DNA of 64,000 bases, from the NCBI GenBank assembly GCA_001603805.1, contig LUZY01000013.1, positions 660,723 to 724,722 of the forward strand, given 5' to 3'. This DNA comes from Deferribacterales bacterium Deferri_01 (GTDB lineage Bacteria; Chrysiogenota; Deferribacteres; Deferribacterales; Geovibrionaceae). Within the stretch, counting starts at the first letter, position 1, and each line of letters begins with the position of its first letter. The notes under the pieces were generated by a model. The model was not told the origin of the DNA, did no database searches, and worked only from the letters and a program-made list of their open reading frames with translations. Position numbers and translations under genes: made by a program. Positions 33,636 to 41,594 of this stretch are shown here, piece by piece.

Positions 33636-33947
33636 ATGAGCGATCAGAAACAGAATCCCCAGAACCCTCAGGCACAGCAGTACGGATATTACCCCTACCC
33701 TTATCCCCAGCAGCAGTATGCTGACCATTCAGTCTACCCCCACCTTAAACAGTGGTTTAACTTCCGTGAGCCTAGCTATGTTAAGGGTTTTGCTGTGGGC
33801 GCAGGGCTTGCGATCCTTCTCACTAACCCTGCTGTCAAGAAAGCCATAGTAAAAGGCGTTGTCAAGGTTTGGGGCGGTCTTCAGTCCGGCGTTGAAGAAC
33901 TTAAAGAACAGATAAGAGATGTTCAGGCGGAAGTAGAAGGAGAATAA
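33636..33947 (+). CDS. Small membrane-anchored protein with Tyr/Pro/Gln-rich N-terminus
   Basis: A 103-residue protein. Residues 1-35 are rich in Gln, Pro and Tyr (QQYGYYPYPYPQQQY). A hydrophobic glycine-containing helix follows (YVKGFAVGAGLAILLTN, 48-64), then an amphipathic charged helix (EELKEQIRDVQAEVEGE). The central part is a paralogue of the C-terminal tail of the PYGYMP protein in the same operon. AAAGGAGA precedes the ATG. The helix pattern also recalls YtxH-type anchors. Probably a structural membrane protein of the proposed organelle; no enzymatic motif. Confidence 0.83.
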   Translation: MSDQKQNPQNPQAQQYGYYPYPYPQQQYADHSVYPHLKQWFNFREPSYVKGFAVGAGLAILLTNPAVKKAIVKGVVKVWGGLQSGVEELKEQIRDVQAEVEGE

Positions 33948-33948
33948 A

Positions 33949-34179
33949 GTGAGCGGCGAAAGCAAGGCGGCGGTAAAAAAGAAGAAAAAGAATCCGTCTT
34001 CCGTAATGCGTAAACGTAAGCTTGTTAAAAATGCCCTGATATTCACGATGGCAGCAACTGTTGTGACAGGGTTCGGCAAAGGCAAAGCCGCCAAACAGCT
34101 CCATGTAGCTTCAGGCGTTGCTCTTGTCGGCTTAAGCATTTACCACAACTACCTTTATCCCGAAAATATGAAAAGTTAG
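33949..34179 (+). CDS. Small basic two-helix membrane protein
   Basis: A 76-residue protein starting with GTG one base after the previous stop, with GGAG six bases upstream. The N-terminus is strongly basic (AAVKKKKKNPSSVMRKRKLVK). Two helices follow: NALIFTMAATVVTGFG and QLHVASGVALVGLSIYHNYL. The second helix holds two histidines 15 residues apart. That layout recalls fragments of DUF4405/b561-type heme proteins, but a full four-helix heme site is not present, so heme binding would require a dimer or a partner. Function unknown. Confidence 0.75.
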   Translation: MSGESKAAVKKKKKNPSSVMRKRKLVKNALIFTMAATVVTGFGKGKAAKQLHVASGVALVGLSIYHNYLYPENMKS

Positions 34180-34202
34180 AAGGTGCTGTCATTTTAGGCT
34201 CA

Positions 34203-36302
34203 ATGTTTTTCACCGGACTGGAAAAAGTCGGAATAGTGCATGACATGCCGGGGCGTATCCGCCTCAAGGCTCCCGTTCTGGGCAATCCTGCTCTGGATGC
34301 CACACTTGTGGAATCAGGTCTGGAACAGATTAAGGGCGTGAAATCCGTCCGTGTAAACCAGAAGGCACAAACGGCAGTAGTGAACTTTGACAAAAAAACA
34401 GATGTACGGGGCGATGTTCTGGATGTTCTTTCAGCGTTCAGCCATACGGTTTTCAACGCTGAGGAAGAGCTTCAGAACTCCCCCGATTTAATCAATGTTT
34501 ACTGGGCAGGAACAATGTGGATTCTTAAATTGTTTCTGCCGCAGGGGCTAAGGCTTCCGCTAACATATCTCGGCGCTGCACCCATTATGATGGAGGGCAT
34601 AGAAACACTGTTCACCAGAGGGCTTAAGGTCGAGGTGCTGGATGCGGCAGTTATAGCAATGCTCCTTGCCAGAAAAGATTATTTCACGGCGGGTTCAATC
34701 ACATTTCTGCTTAACCTCGGACATTACCTTGAGGAATCTGCGGAATACAGATCTGACAAGATGCTGAAAAGCCTCATTAAACCGGAAGTTGAATACATTT
34801 GGGTAGTGAGAGGGCAGTCGGAAGAAAAAACAGCAGTGGGCGATCTCCAGATCGGGGATATGGTGCGTGCCGGTTCAGGGGAGATGATTCCTGTGGACGG
34901 AAAAGTCGCATCAGGAGAAGGACTTGTAAATCAGGCATCCGTAACCGGTGAAAGCCTGCCCGTTCACATCAAACCCGGAGACTATGTATATTCCGGCACA
35001 GTGATGGCTGAAGGCAAAATTATCATCGAAGCAGAGAAAGTGGGTTCTGAAACCACAACAGCAAGGATAGCAAAATTTATAAGCAACTCCCTTAAAAACC
35101 AGTCCAGAACAGAAGTCAAAGCATTTGCTGCGGCAGATAAAATGGTTCCCGTGACATTCGCCGCCGGACTTGCAACACTTCTGCTCACGAGGGATTTCAG
35201 GCGAGCATCGTCTGTCCTTTCCGTGGATTACTCATGCGCATTGCAGCTTGTAACTCCCACCGCTATCAAAGCAAGCATGTTCAATGCAGCCACTGAAGGA
35301 ATATTCATCAAAGGCGCACAGGCACTTGAGAACCTCTCTGAAGTGGATACAATAATTTTTGACAAAACAGGAACGCTCACAAAAGGGACACTCTCCGTAA
35401 CGGAGGTTCAGCCCTATAACGGATATACGGAAAATGAAATAGTGCGAATCGCCGCATCCGCAGAGGAGTATTACTCCCACCCAATAGCCTCAGCTGTTGT
35501 GAAGGAAGCGGCAAACAGAAACCTTGACCTTGAGCATACAGGCGAGGTGGACTTCATAATAGCTCACGGTGTTTCTGCATATGTGGGCGGAAAAAACGTT
35601 CTGGTGGGAAGCCATCACTTCGTTGCTGAAGACGAAAAAGTCGTATGTTGTTTTTCCGATGAAGATGCACGGAAAATGCGCACCAAGGGGCAGACAATAC
35701 TTTATGTCGCCATAGAAGGCATGCTCTGCGGTCTGATTGCCCTTAAAGATACCTTGCGCGATGAATCTGCACGGGTTATAAAAGAGTTAAAGAAGAACGG
35801 CATCAAAAAAACAGTGATGATCACAGGCGATCACCGTGACTCCGCACTCCATGTTGCGGAACTCCTTGGAATAGACGACGTTTATTACGAAATGAAGCCC
35901 GAAGATAAGGCGGGAATAGTTAAAAAACTTAAACAGCAGGGATGCATAATAGCATTCGCCGGAGACGGCGTGAATGATGCACCCGCACTCCTCACGGCTG
36001 ACGTGGGGATAAGCCTTCCGCAGGGTGCGGATCTGGCTAAGGAAACCGCAGCAGTTATACTCCTGCGGGAAGACCTCATGGGAATAGTGAAAGCACGTGT
36101 GCTTGCCGTTAAAACCATGAAGGTTATCAAACAGATGTTCCGGTTTAACATAGGCGTGAACACAGCTACAGTCGCTCTCTCACTCATGGGCAGAATAAGC
36201 CCGCTGACAAGCGCCCTGCTCCATAACGGAACCACGCTTTCGACACTGATTTACGCCCTGAGTCTTTCCTCTTACGGCGTAAAACATAAAAAGGAGAAGT
36301 AG
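34203..36302 (+). CDS. P1B-type ATPase, FezB-like candidate, channel motif YSC in place of CPC
   Basis: A 699-residue P-type ATPase with an N-terminal HMA2-like domain (IVHDMPGRIRLKAPVLG, about 1-70) and an intact actuator loop TGES (248-251). The channel helix reads SVDYSCALQLVTPTA, where other P1B pumps have CPC (Cys345 remains). The site is DKTGT with Asp387; HP is at 426-427 and GDGVND at 587-592. The last helices contain FRFNIGVNTATVALSLMG. FezB of ferrosomes is a P1B-6 ATPase, and this protein is the best candidate in the cluster. Its likely job is loading iron into a membrane compartment. Subclass and ion are inference. Confidence 0.9.
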   Translation: MFFTGLEKVGIVHDMPGRIRLKAPVLGNPALDATLVESGLEQIKGVKSVRVNQKAQTAVVNFDKKTDVRGDVLDVLSAFSHTVFNAEEELQNSPDLINVYWAGTMWILKLFLPQGLRLPLTYLGAAPIMMEGIETLFTRGLKVEVLDAAVIAMLLARKDYFTAGSITFLLNLGHYLEESAEYRSDKMLKSLIKPEVEYIWVVRGQSEEKTAVGDLQIGDMVRAGSGEMIPVDGKVASGEGLVNQASVTGESLPVHIKPGDYVYSGTVMAEGKIIIEAEKVGSETTTARIAKFISNSLKNQSRTEVKAFAAADKMVPVTFAAGLATLLLTRDFRRASSVLSVDYSCALQLVTPTAIKASMFNAATEGIFIKGAQALENLSEVDTIIFDKTGTLTKGTLSVTEVQPYNGYTENEIVRIAASAEEYYSHPIASAVVKEAANRNLDLEHTGEVDFIIAHGVSAYVGGKNVLVGSHHFVAEDEKVVCCFSDEDARKMRTKGQTILYVAIEGMLCGLIALKDTLRDESARVIKELKKNGIKKTVMITGDHRDSALHVAELLGIDDVYYEMKPEDKAGIVKKLKQQGCIIAFAGDGVNDAPALLTADVGISLPQGADLAKETAAVILLREDLMGIVKARVLAVKTMKVIKQMFRFNIGVNTATVALSLMGRISPLTSALLHNGTTLSTLIYALSLSSYGVKHKKEK

Positions 36303-37016
36303 ATGCTTAACCTTAAAAACGCCGAAAGCGGTTACTGCTACAGGATCAAGAACACTCCGCAGGGGGAATCGGCGCAAAAGCTCGCCGCACTTGGTCTCTA
36401 CAAAGGCAGTGCCGTAACCAAGCTTGATCTGGATGATGTTAAATACTCCACCGTTAAGGTTGATACTAAAAACGGCGTAAGAGTGATAAGCGGTCAGCTC
36501 GCCAAGCATATCACTGTCCGTGCGGGGAGTGGTTCTCCAAAACCTTTTTATGATGCTGCTCCTTCAGCCACAGTAATCACCTACAGCCTCGGCAAATGTG
36601 AAAAAAACGCTAAACGCCTCGCCATGCTGGGAATAAAACCCAGAATGAAGCTTAAAATAATCAAAAGCCTGCCCCCTATGGAGTATGTGGTTAATGTTAA
36701 CCATAAAAACAGAGTACGAATCTCCGAAGCTGTCGCCGCTATGATAATAGGCGACACTGTGAACAGGAAAAACTTTCAGTTCACCTTCTCACCAAAAGGA
36801 GTTGAGTTTAAAGTCTCTGGAATTGCAGCGGGGAAAAAAATTGCCACTTTCCTTAACAATGCTGACATAAACATCGGCTCTGTCTTGTCAATGGAAGGAA
36901 TAGAAAGCGGAAAACGTGTTGATCTTGACGCCGAGCAGGAAATAGTCCTCCATACTTTTGAAGGCGTTGTAATTACAATGTCGGAGAAAACCGCCTCACT
37001 GATCGAGGTGGAATAA
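36303..37016 (+). CDS. FeoA-like protein with three SH3-type repeats
   Basis: A 237-residue soluble protein whose ATG follows the ATPase stop directly. Three FeoA-like beta-barrel repeats can be traced: about 1-72 (GESAQKLAALGLYKGSAV), 82-150 (CEKNAKRLAMLGIKPRMKL) and 155-235 (AGKKIATFLNNADINIGSVL). The first two carry the L-x-x-L/M-G-(I/L) signature of FeoA; the third is divergent. FeoA domains assist iron transporters or act as C-terminal domains of iron regulators. As the last gene of the operon it supports an iron function. A DNA-binding domain is absent. Confidence 0.82.
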   Translation: MLNLKNAESGYCYRIKNTPQGESAQKLAALGLYKGSAVTKLDLDDVKYSTVKVDTKNGVRVISGQLAKHITVRAGSGSPKPFYDAAPSATVITYSLGKCEKNAKRLAMLGIKPRMKLKIIKSLPPMEYVVNVNHKNRVRISEAVAAMIIGDTVNRKNFQFTFSPKGVEFKVSGIAAGKKIATFLNNADINIGSVLSMEGIESGKRVDLDAEQEIVLHTFEGVVITMSEKTASLIEVE

Positions 37017-37021
37017 GAAAA

Positions 37022-37045
37022 CCCTTCGCCTTAAAGGGCGAAGGG
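37022..37045. terminator. Bidirectional terminator after the ferrosome-like operon
   Basis: CCCTTCGCC and GGCGAAGGG form a 9-bp stem with a 6-base loop. On the minus strand TTTTCTTATT follows, fitting termination of the yoeB transcript; on the plus strand a weaker AT-rich tail follows. It closes both converging operons. Confidence 0.75.
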
Positions 37046-37058
37046 AGATGATTTTAAT

Positions 37059-37310
37059 TTAATAGTGATATTTGCACTGTAATATAACAATATGACTATT
37101 ATCAATCTGATACACAAGTCTGTGTTCATGATCTATACGCCTTGACCATTTACCGGCAAGACTGAAATTAAGAGCTTCCGGTTTACCTATTCCCTCAAAT
37201 GGACTTCTGTGTATATCTTTTATCAGCTCATTAATCCTTCTCAGGATCTTTCTGTCGTTCTTCTGCCAGTAGAGATATTCATCCCATGCTGTCTCAGTCC
37301 AGACTATCAT
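37059..37310 (-). CDS. yoeB: Txe/YoeB family mRNA-interferase toxin
   Basis: An 83-residue RelE-superfamily toxin. It shows the YoeB pattern: WTETAWDEYLYWQKNDRK at the start, KPEALNFSLAGKWSRRIDHEHRLVYQI with the catalytic Glu/Arg region, and the C-terminal CKYHY with the catalytic histidine-tyrosine pair. YoeB cleaves mRNA at the ribosome. The start lies 17 bases inside the antitoxin gene, as is usual for yefM-yoeB. All key residues appear intact. Confidence 0.95.
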   Translation of the reverse strand: MIVWTETAWDEYLYWQKNDRKILRRINELIKDIHRSPFEGIGKPEALNFSLAGKWSRRIDHEHRLVYQIDNSHIVILQCKYHY

Positions 37311-37560
37311 CTTCTATCAGCTCTTTAACAAAGCTTTTGCCTTTTTCATATTCATCAATGCTTTTAGCCAGCTTTGCCGCATTTTCAGGGCTTTTCAGCA
37401 GATAAACTGTCTCCTGAAGAGAGTTGTAGCTTTCCAGAGACATCATAACAACAGGCTTGGCATTTTTTCTTGTAATGATAACAGGTTCATGGGTATCGCA
37501 CACATATTCCATTGTGCTTGCCATATTTTGACGAACCTGAGAATAGCTTTTAGCATCCAT
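37294..37560 (-). CDS. yefM: YefM/Phd family antitoxin
   Basis: An 88-residue antitoxin of the PhdYeFM fold: SYSQVRQNMASTMEYVCDTH, then EPVIITRKNAKPVVMMSLESY, typical of YefM, and an acidic C-terminus (YEKGKSFVKELIEDDSLD) that would wrap the toxin. GGAGG precedes ATG 37560 by six bases; the frame extends seven codons more without support. It neutralises YoeB and represses its own promoter, and an inverted repeat lies directly upstream. Confidence 0.95.
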   Translation of the reverse strand: MDAKSYSQVRQNMASTMEYVCDTHEPVIITRKNAKPVVMMSLESYNSLQETVYLLKSPENAAKLAKSIDEYEKGKSFVKELIEDDSLD

Positions 37561-37581
37561 ATCATGCCTCCTGCTATACAA

Positions 37582-37599
37582 TGTACAACTATTTGTACA
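37582..37599. promoter_or_regulatory. Operator-like palindrome of yefM-yoeB
   Basis: TGTACAA ctat TTGTACA is a perfect 7-bp inverted repeat 21 bases before the yefM start. The core TGTACA equals the binding core known for YefM of E. coli. On the minus strand TTGTCA lies just before it, so the operator overlaps the promoter. Confidence 0.75.
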
Positions 37600-37619
37600 A
37601 TTGACAACGAAAAAAATCC

Positions 37620-39746
37620 TTATCTGCTTTTCATTGTGAGCGAAACCCTGCCCCTGTCCTTATCCACAGAGAGAACACGGACACTAACGTTATCACCCAC
37701 GGAAACAACATCCGACGGATGCTTGATAAATTTATCCGCAAGATGCGAAATATGCACCAGACCGTCATTTTTCAGTCCGAGGTCAACAAATGCGCCAAAA
37801 TCCACAACATTAGTGACCTTGCCCTGAAGCATCATTCCTTCTTTTATGTCATCAAGATTTACCACGCCCTTTTTGAATATTACCGGGTCAAGGCTGTCTC
37901 TTATATCACGGTCAGGCTTTTCAAGACTGTCCAGAATATCTTTCATTGTAAATTCGCCAAGCCCTGTTTCTTCAGCTATTTTCCTGATATTTTTATTTTT
38001 CAGCGCAAGCTTGATAAGCTCCGTATTCTTCAGCGAAACATTCAGTTTCTCTAAAAGCGAATAAGTTCCCTCATAGCTTTCAGGGTGGATAAACATGGCG
38101 TCCATTGGTTCCTCACCGTCATAAACCTTGAGGAAACCCGCACACTGAAGGAAAGTCTGCTGACCTATGCCGTCAACCTCCATAAGCTGTTTGCGGCTCA
38201 TGAAGCGCCCTATTTTCTCACGCAGAGCAACAATTTTTTCAGCCGTACTTTTGGTAAGCCCCGCCACATACTGAAGAAGTGAAGGGCTGGCAGTGTTCAG
38301 GTCAACCCCCACACTGTTCACCACATCCTCAACCACATTTTCAAGGCTTTCATTAAGTTTCTTCGGGTTTACATCATGCTGATACATCCCCACGCCGATC
38401 GAGCGGGGCTCTATCTTAACAAGCTCGCTCAAAGGGTCGATAACCCTTCTGGCGATGGAGATTGCTCCTCTGATTGTTACATCAAGTTCGGGAAACTCCC
38501 TTGCTGCGACCTCGCCTGCTGAATAAACAGACGCTCCCGCCTCACTGACTATGGTGTATGTTATTTTAAGCTCTTTATCTTTTATCAGCTCCGCAACGAA
38601 CTCTTCCGTCTCACGGCTTGCCGTTCCGTTACCGATAGCCACCGCTGTAATGCCGCATTTTTTCATGGATTCAAGAAACATCCTTCTGCTTCCTTCTATA
38701 TCCTCCTGCGGTTTGGTGGGGTGCATAACGCCCCAGTCAAGAAGTCTGCCTGTTTCATCAACAACGGCAAACTTGCAGCCTGTTCTGTATGCGGGGTCAA
38801 TCCCCATTATAACCTTGCCTTTCACTTTAGGGGTAAGAAGCAGGCTTTTCAGGTTCTTTGCAAAAACATCTATGGCCTTCAGCTCCGCCTCTTCTCTCAA
38901 AGTTGAGCGGAGATCAAGCTCTGCGGATACACTGATTGTCTTTTTCAGGGCAGTGTGAGAACATTTAAGAGTAATATCATTAAGTTTCATCCCTTTCTGA
39001 GCGGAAAGACCCGTCACCGCAGCCAGACAGCGTTCCTCATCCGGAGTCAGCTTAACTTTGAGTACCTTTTCCCTCTCGCCTCTGAAAATGGCAAGAACCC
39101 TGTGGGGCGGCAGAGTGGTTATCTTTTCCTCATATTCATAATAGTCTTCGTATGATGTTCTGTCTGTGACCTCTTTTCTCTTTTCGCAGGTCACAAGAGT
39201 TGTTGTTGCATAAAGTTCTCGGATTCTGGTTCTGATTTCGGGGTCTCTGCCTATGTCCTCGGTTATTATATCCGCCGCCATCTCAAGCGCCTGCGGAACA
39301 TCCGCAACTGTCTCATTGAGATATTTTGCCGCTTCAGCCTCAAGTCCGCTCAAGTCCTCCCTGCCTCTTATATAATCCGCAAGGGGGAGAAGTCCCGCTT
39401 CTCTGGCTATATCGCCTTTGGTTTTGCGTTTTGATTTGTAAGGAGCGTAAAGATCTTCCACATCCTTAAGGGTTTCAGCGGCACGAATGGCTTTTTCAAG
39501 CTCCGGCGTGAGCTTTTCACGCTCTCTGATAGCCTCTATAACCTCTTCCTTGCGCTTTTCCAGATTCACTATGTATTCGTATCTCTCAATAACCGCTCTT
39601 ATATCCTCAGCTTCCATACCGCCTGTCATCTCTTTTCTGTAACGGGCGATGAAAGGAACTGTATTTCCTTCGAGGTGAAGCTCAATGAGGTTTTTTACAT
39701 TTGAGGTTCTGAGCGAAAATTCACTTGCAACTTTTTCGATGAACAT
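37620..39746 (-). CDS. tex: Tex-like S1 RNA-binding protein
   Basis: A 708-residue protein of the Tex/YhgF family. N-terminal helical Tex region (NTVPFIARYRKEMTGGMEAE near residue 30), a YqgF/RNase H-like domain (VIMGIDPAYRTGCKFAVVDE near 315), helix-hairpin-helix motifs (VGVDLNTASPSLLQYVAGL) and a C-terminal S1 domain (GKVTNVVDFGAFVDLGLKND). Tex binds nucleic acid and affects transcription or RNA metabolism; its precise role is unsettled. Length is close to the usual 720-780. It is transcribed toward yefM. Confidence 0.94.
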   Translation of the reverse strand: MFIEKVASEFSLRTSNVKNLIELHLEGNTVPFIARYRKEMTGGMEAEDIRAVIERYEYIVNLEKRKEEVIEAIREREKLTPELEKAIRAAETLKDVEDLYAPYKSKRKTKGDIAREAGLLPLADYIRGREDLSGLEAEAAKYLNETVADVPQALEMAADIITEDIGRDPEIRTRIRELYATTTLVTCEKRKEVTDRTSYEDYYEYEEKITTLPPHRVLAIFRGEREKVLKVKLTPDEERCLAAVTGLSAQKGMKLNDITLKCSHTALKKTISVSAELDLRSTLREEAELKAIDVFAKNLKSLLLTPKVKGKVIMGIDPAYRTGCKFAVVDETGRLLDWGVMHPTKPQEDIEGSRRMFLESMKKCGITAVAIGNGTASRETEEFVAELIKDKELKITYTIVSEAGASVYSAGEVAAREFPELDVTIRGAISIARRVIDPLSELVKIEPRSIGVGMYQHDVNPKKLNESLENVVEDVVNSVGVDLNTASPSLLQYVAGLTKSTAEKIVALREKIGRFMSRKQLMEVDGIGQQTFLQCAGFLKVYDGEEPMDAMFIHPESYEGTYSLLEKLNVSLKNTELIKLALKNKNIRKIAEETGLGEFTMKDILDSLEKPDRDIRDSLDPVIFKKGVVNLDDIKEGMMLQGKVTNVVDFGAFVDLGLKNDGLVHISHLADKFIKHPSDVVSVGDNVSVRVLSVDKDRGRVSLTMKSR

Positions 39747-39770
39747 ATCCCAACCTTTTAATAAATTTTT

Positions 39771-40673
39771 TTATACCCACAGCAGCAGGTAATACCATGC
39801 CGCAGCAGTGAGAAAAGAAAGAGGTATTCCCACCCCTACCATAAGTGCTGTCAAGGGTCTGTCCAGACCGTTTTCCGCCGCTATTATGCTGGAAGTAACC
39901 ATGGGAGCCATGGCAGCTTCAAACACAGTAACCTGGATAGCCTGCCCTCTTGCTCCGAAGACAAAAACATACAGCAGGAATATGACAAGGGGAGCGATAA
40001 TAAGTTTATACAAAAGACCGATCCCCAACCTGCCGTAAGCAGTCTTTATATCTCCCAGATGAAGCTGGAAACCCACTGAAGCAAGGGCAAGGGGAGTAAC
40101 TGTGGCGCCCAGCGCACGCAGGAAGTCTATCATCCATGAGGGAAAAACAACAGGCTTAAGAATAAGAGCGATCACCATAGCCTGAAAAGGCGGGAACATG
40201 ACCACTTTTTTCACTATATCCCAAGAGCTTACCTTACCGGATGCGTATTTTGCGGCAACCATAATGCCCAGAGTGGAAAGAACAAAAAATGAGCCCTGAT
40301 CGCATAAAACACCGATACCGATCATATCCTCGCCGTAAAAGGCGTTTATCATAGGAAAACCCACGAATGATGTATTTCCAAGACCTCCGGAGAGCATGAG
40401 GCAGCCGATGGTCTTGTCATTCAGCTTAAAAATTTTGCCAACAACAAGGAAAAAACCCGCACCGACACAGAAGACTATTATCCCCATAAGAGCCGGAAAA
40501 ATAAGATCCATGCTGAACTCAAGCTCATGGATATAAAGCAGTGTCACAGCAGGAAATGTTATGTTTATTATGAATTGATTAAGAACATTTGCAGTTTCCG
40601 ATGGGAAACGTCCGGAGCGCTTCATCACGATTCCCATGACGAAGCTGTAAAGCATTACAAGCATATTTGCCAT
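39771..40673 (-). CDS. AEC family transporter (auxin efflux carrier superfamily)
   Basis: A 300-residue protein with about ten hydrophobic helices in two halves. LSGGLGNTSFVGFPMINAFYG near residue 95 is typical of the Mem_trans (PF03547) family, whose bacterial members often carry malate or other carboxylates. The second half contains LRALGATVTPLALASVGFQL. It lies 11 bases after xthA on the same strand. Substrate cannot be deduced. Confidence 0.88.
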   Translation of the reverse strand: MANMLVMLYSFVMGIVMKRSGRFPSETANVLNQFIINITFPAVTLLYIHELEFSMDLIFPALMGIIVFCVGAGFFLVVGKIFKLNDKTIGCLMLSGGLGNTSFVGFPMINAFYGEDMIGIGVLCDQGSFFVLSTLGIMVAAKYASGKVSSWDIVKKVVMFPPFQAMVIALILKPVVFPSWMIDFLRALGATVTPLALASVGFQLHLGDIKTAYGRLGIGLLYKLIIAPLVIFLLYVFVFGARGQAIQVTVFEAAMAPMVTSSIIAAENGLDRPLTALMVGVGIPLSFLTAAAWYYLLLWV

Positions 40674-40684
40674 ATCAAGCTCTT

Positions 40685-41491
40685 CTAAAGACTGAATTCT
40701 GCCCAGACGGGACAGTGGTCAGATGGGGATTCCATTCCCCTTGTATTGTAGTCTATTCCAGCGCCGGAAGTGAATTCCGCCAAAACCGGGCTGGCAAGAA
40801 CAGCGTCAATACGCAGTCCTCGCTTGGGATCACGCTCAAAGCCTTTGCTTCTGTAGTCAAACCATGAAAAAAGCTCTGATGAATCGGGATGAACCAGACG
40901 GTATGTATCCTTCATGCCTACGGAGTAAAACATGCTCATCCACTCCCTCTCCTCCGGCAGAAAGCAGCACTTGCCTTCCTTGAGCCATCTTTTCACACTG
41001 TCCGCCCCGATACCTACATCAAGGTCGGTGTAGGCGACATTGAAATCACCCACAAGGGCATACATGTCAGTTTCCTTAAAATTTGTTTTTATATATTCCG
41101 CCACTCCGGCATAAAACTCACGCTTCATTGTGAATTTTCTTTCCGTATCTCTGCTTTCTCCCTGTGGGAAATAACAGTTAATAATGCTGAGTGCCCCTTT
41201 TGGGGTGTCATATCTGCACATAATAAAACGTTTCTGCTCGCCTTCAGCGGGAATGCCTTTTACAACACTTACAGGTTTCTGTTTTGAAAGAACAGCCACG
41301 CCGTAATGGGTTTTCTGTCCGTAATATTCGCTATGAAAGCCCATCTCCGCAAACTCTCCCGCCGGAAAAAACTCATCCTCCGTTTTGGTTTCCTGAAGCG
41401 CAATAATGTCCGCTCCGTTTTCTTCCGCAAATGAGGCTATATGCGCCGTTCTTTTCCTTACACTGTTTACGTTGAATGAGACAATTTTCAT
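40685..41491 (-). CDS. xthA: Exodeoxyribonuclease III
   Basis: A 268-residue endonuclease/exonuclease/phosphatase-fold enzyme. It starts MKIVSFNVNSVRKR, has LQETKTEDEFFP with the metal-binding Glu, INCYFPQGE, GDFNVAYTDLDVG and the C-terminal SDHCPVWAEF with catalytic His. It cuts at abasic sites and removes 3' ends in base-excision repair. I chose ATG 41491, which follows AAGGAA by six bases, over GTG 41497. Confidence 0.93.
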   Translation of the reverse strand: MKIVSFNVNSVRKRTAHIASFAEENGADIIALQETKTEDEFFPAGEFAEMGFHSEYYGQKTHYGVAVLSKQKPVSVVKGIPAEGEQKRFIMCRYDTPKGALSIINCYFPQGESRDTERKFTMKREFYAGVAEYIKTNFKETDMYALVGDFNVAYTDLDVGIGADSVKRWLKEGKCCFLPEEREWMSMFYSVGMKDTYRLVHPDSSELFSWFDYRSKGFERDPKRGLRIDAVLASPVLAEFTSGAGIDYNTRGMESPSDHCPVWAEFSL

Positions 41492-41594
41492 AATCACTTC
41501 CTTAATTTCAGGTTTCCAGTTTACTAAATTTTGTCCATTATAATCAAGAGAGGTTTGGCTTTGCGCCGTAATAAAAATCAGTTATGAGGATAAT

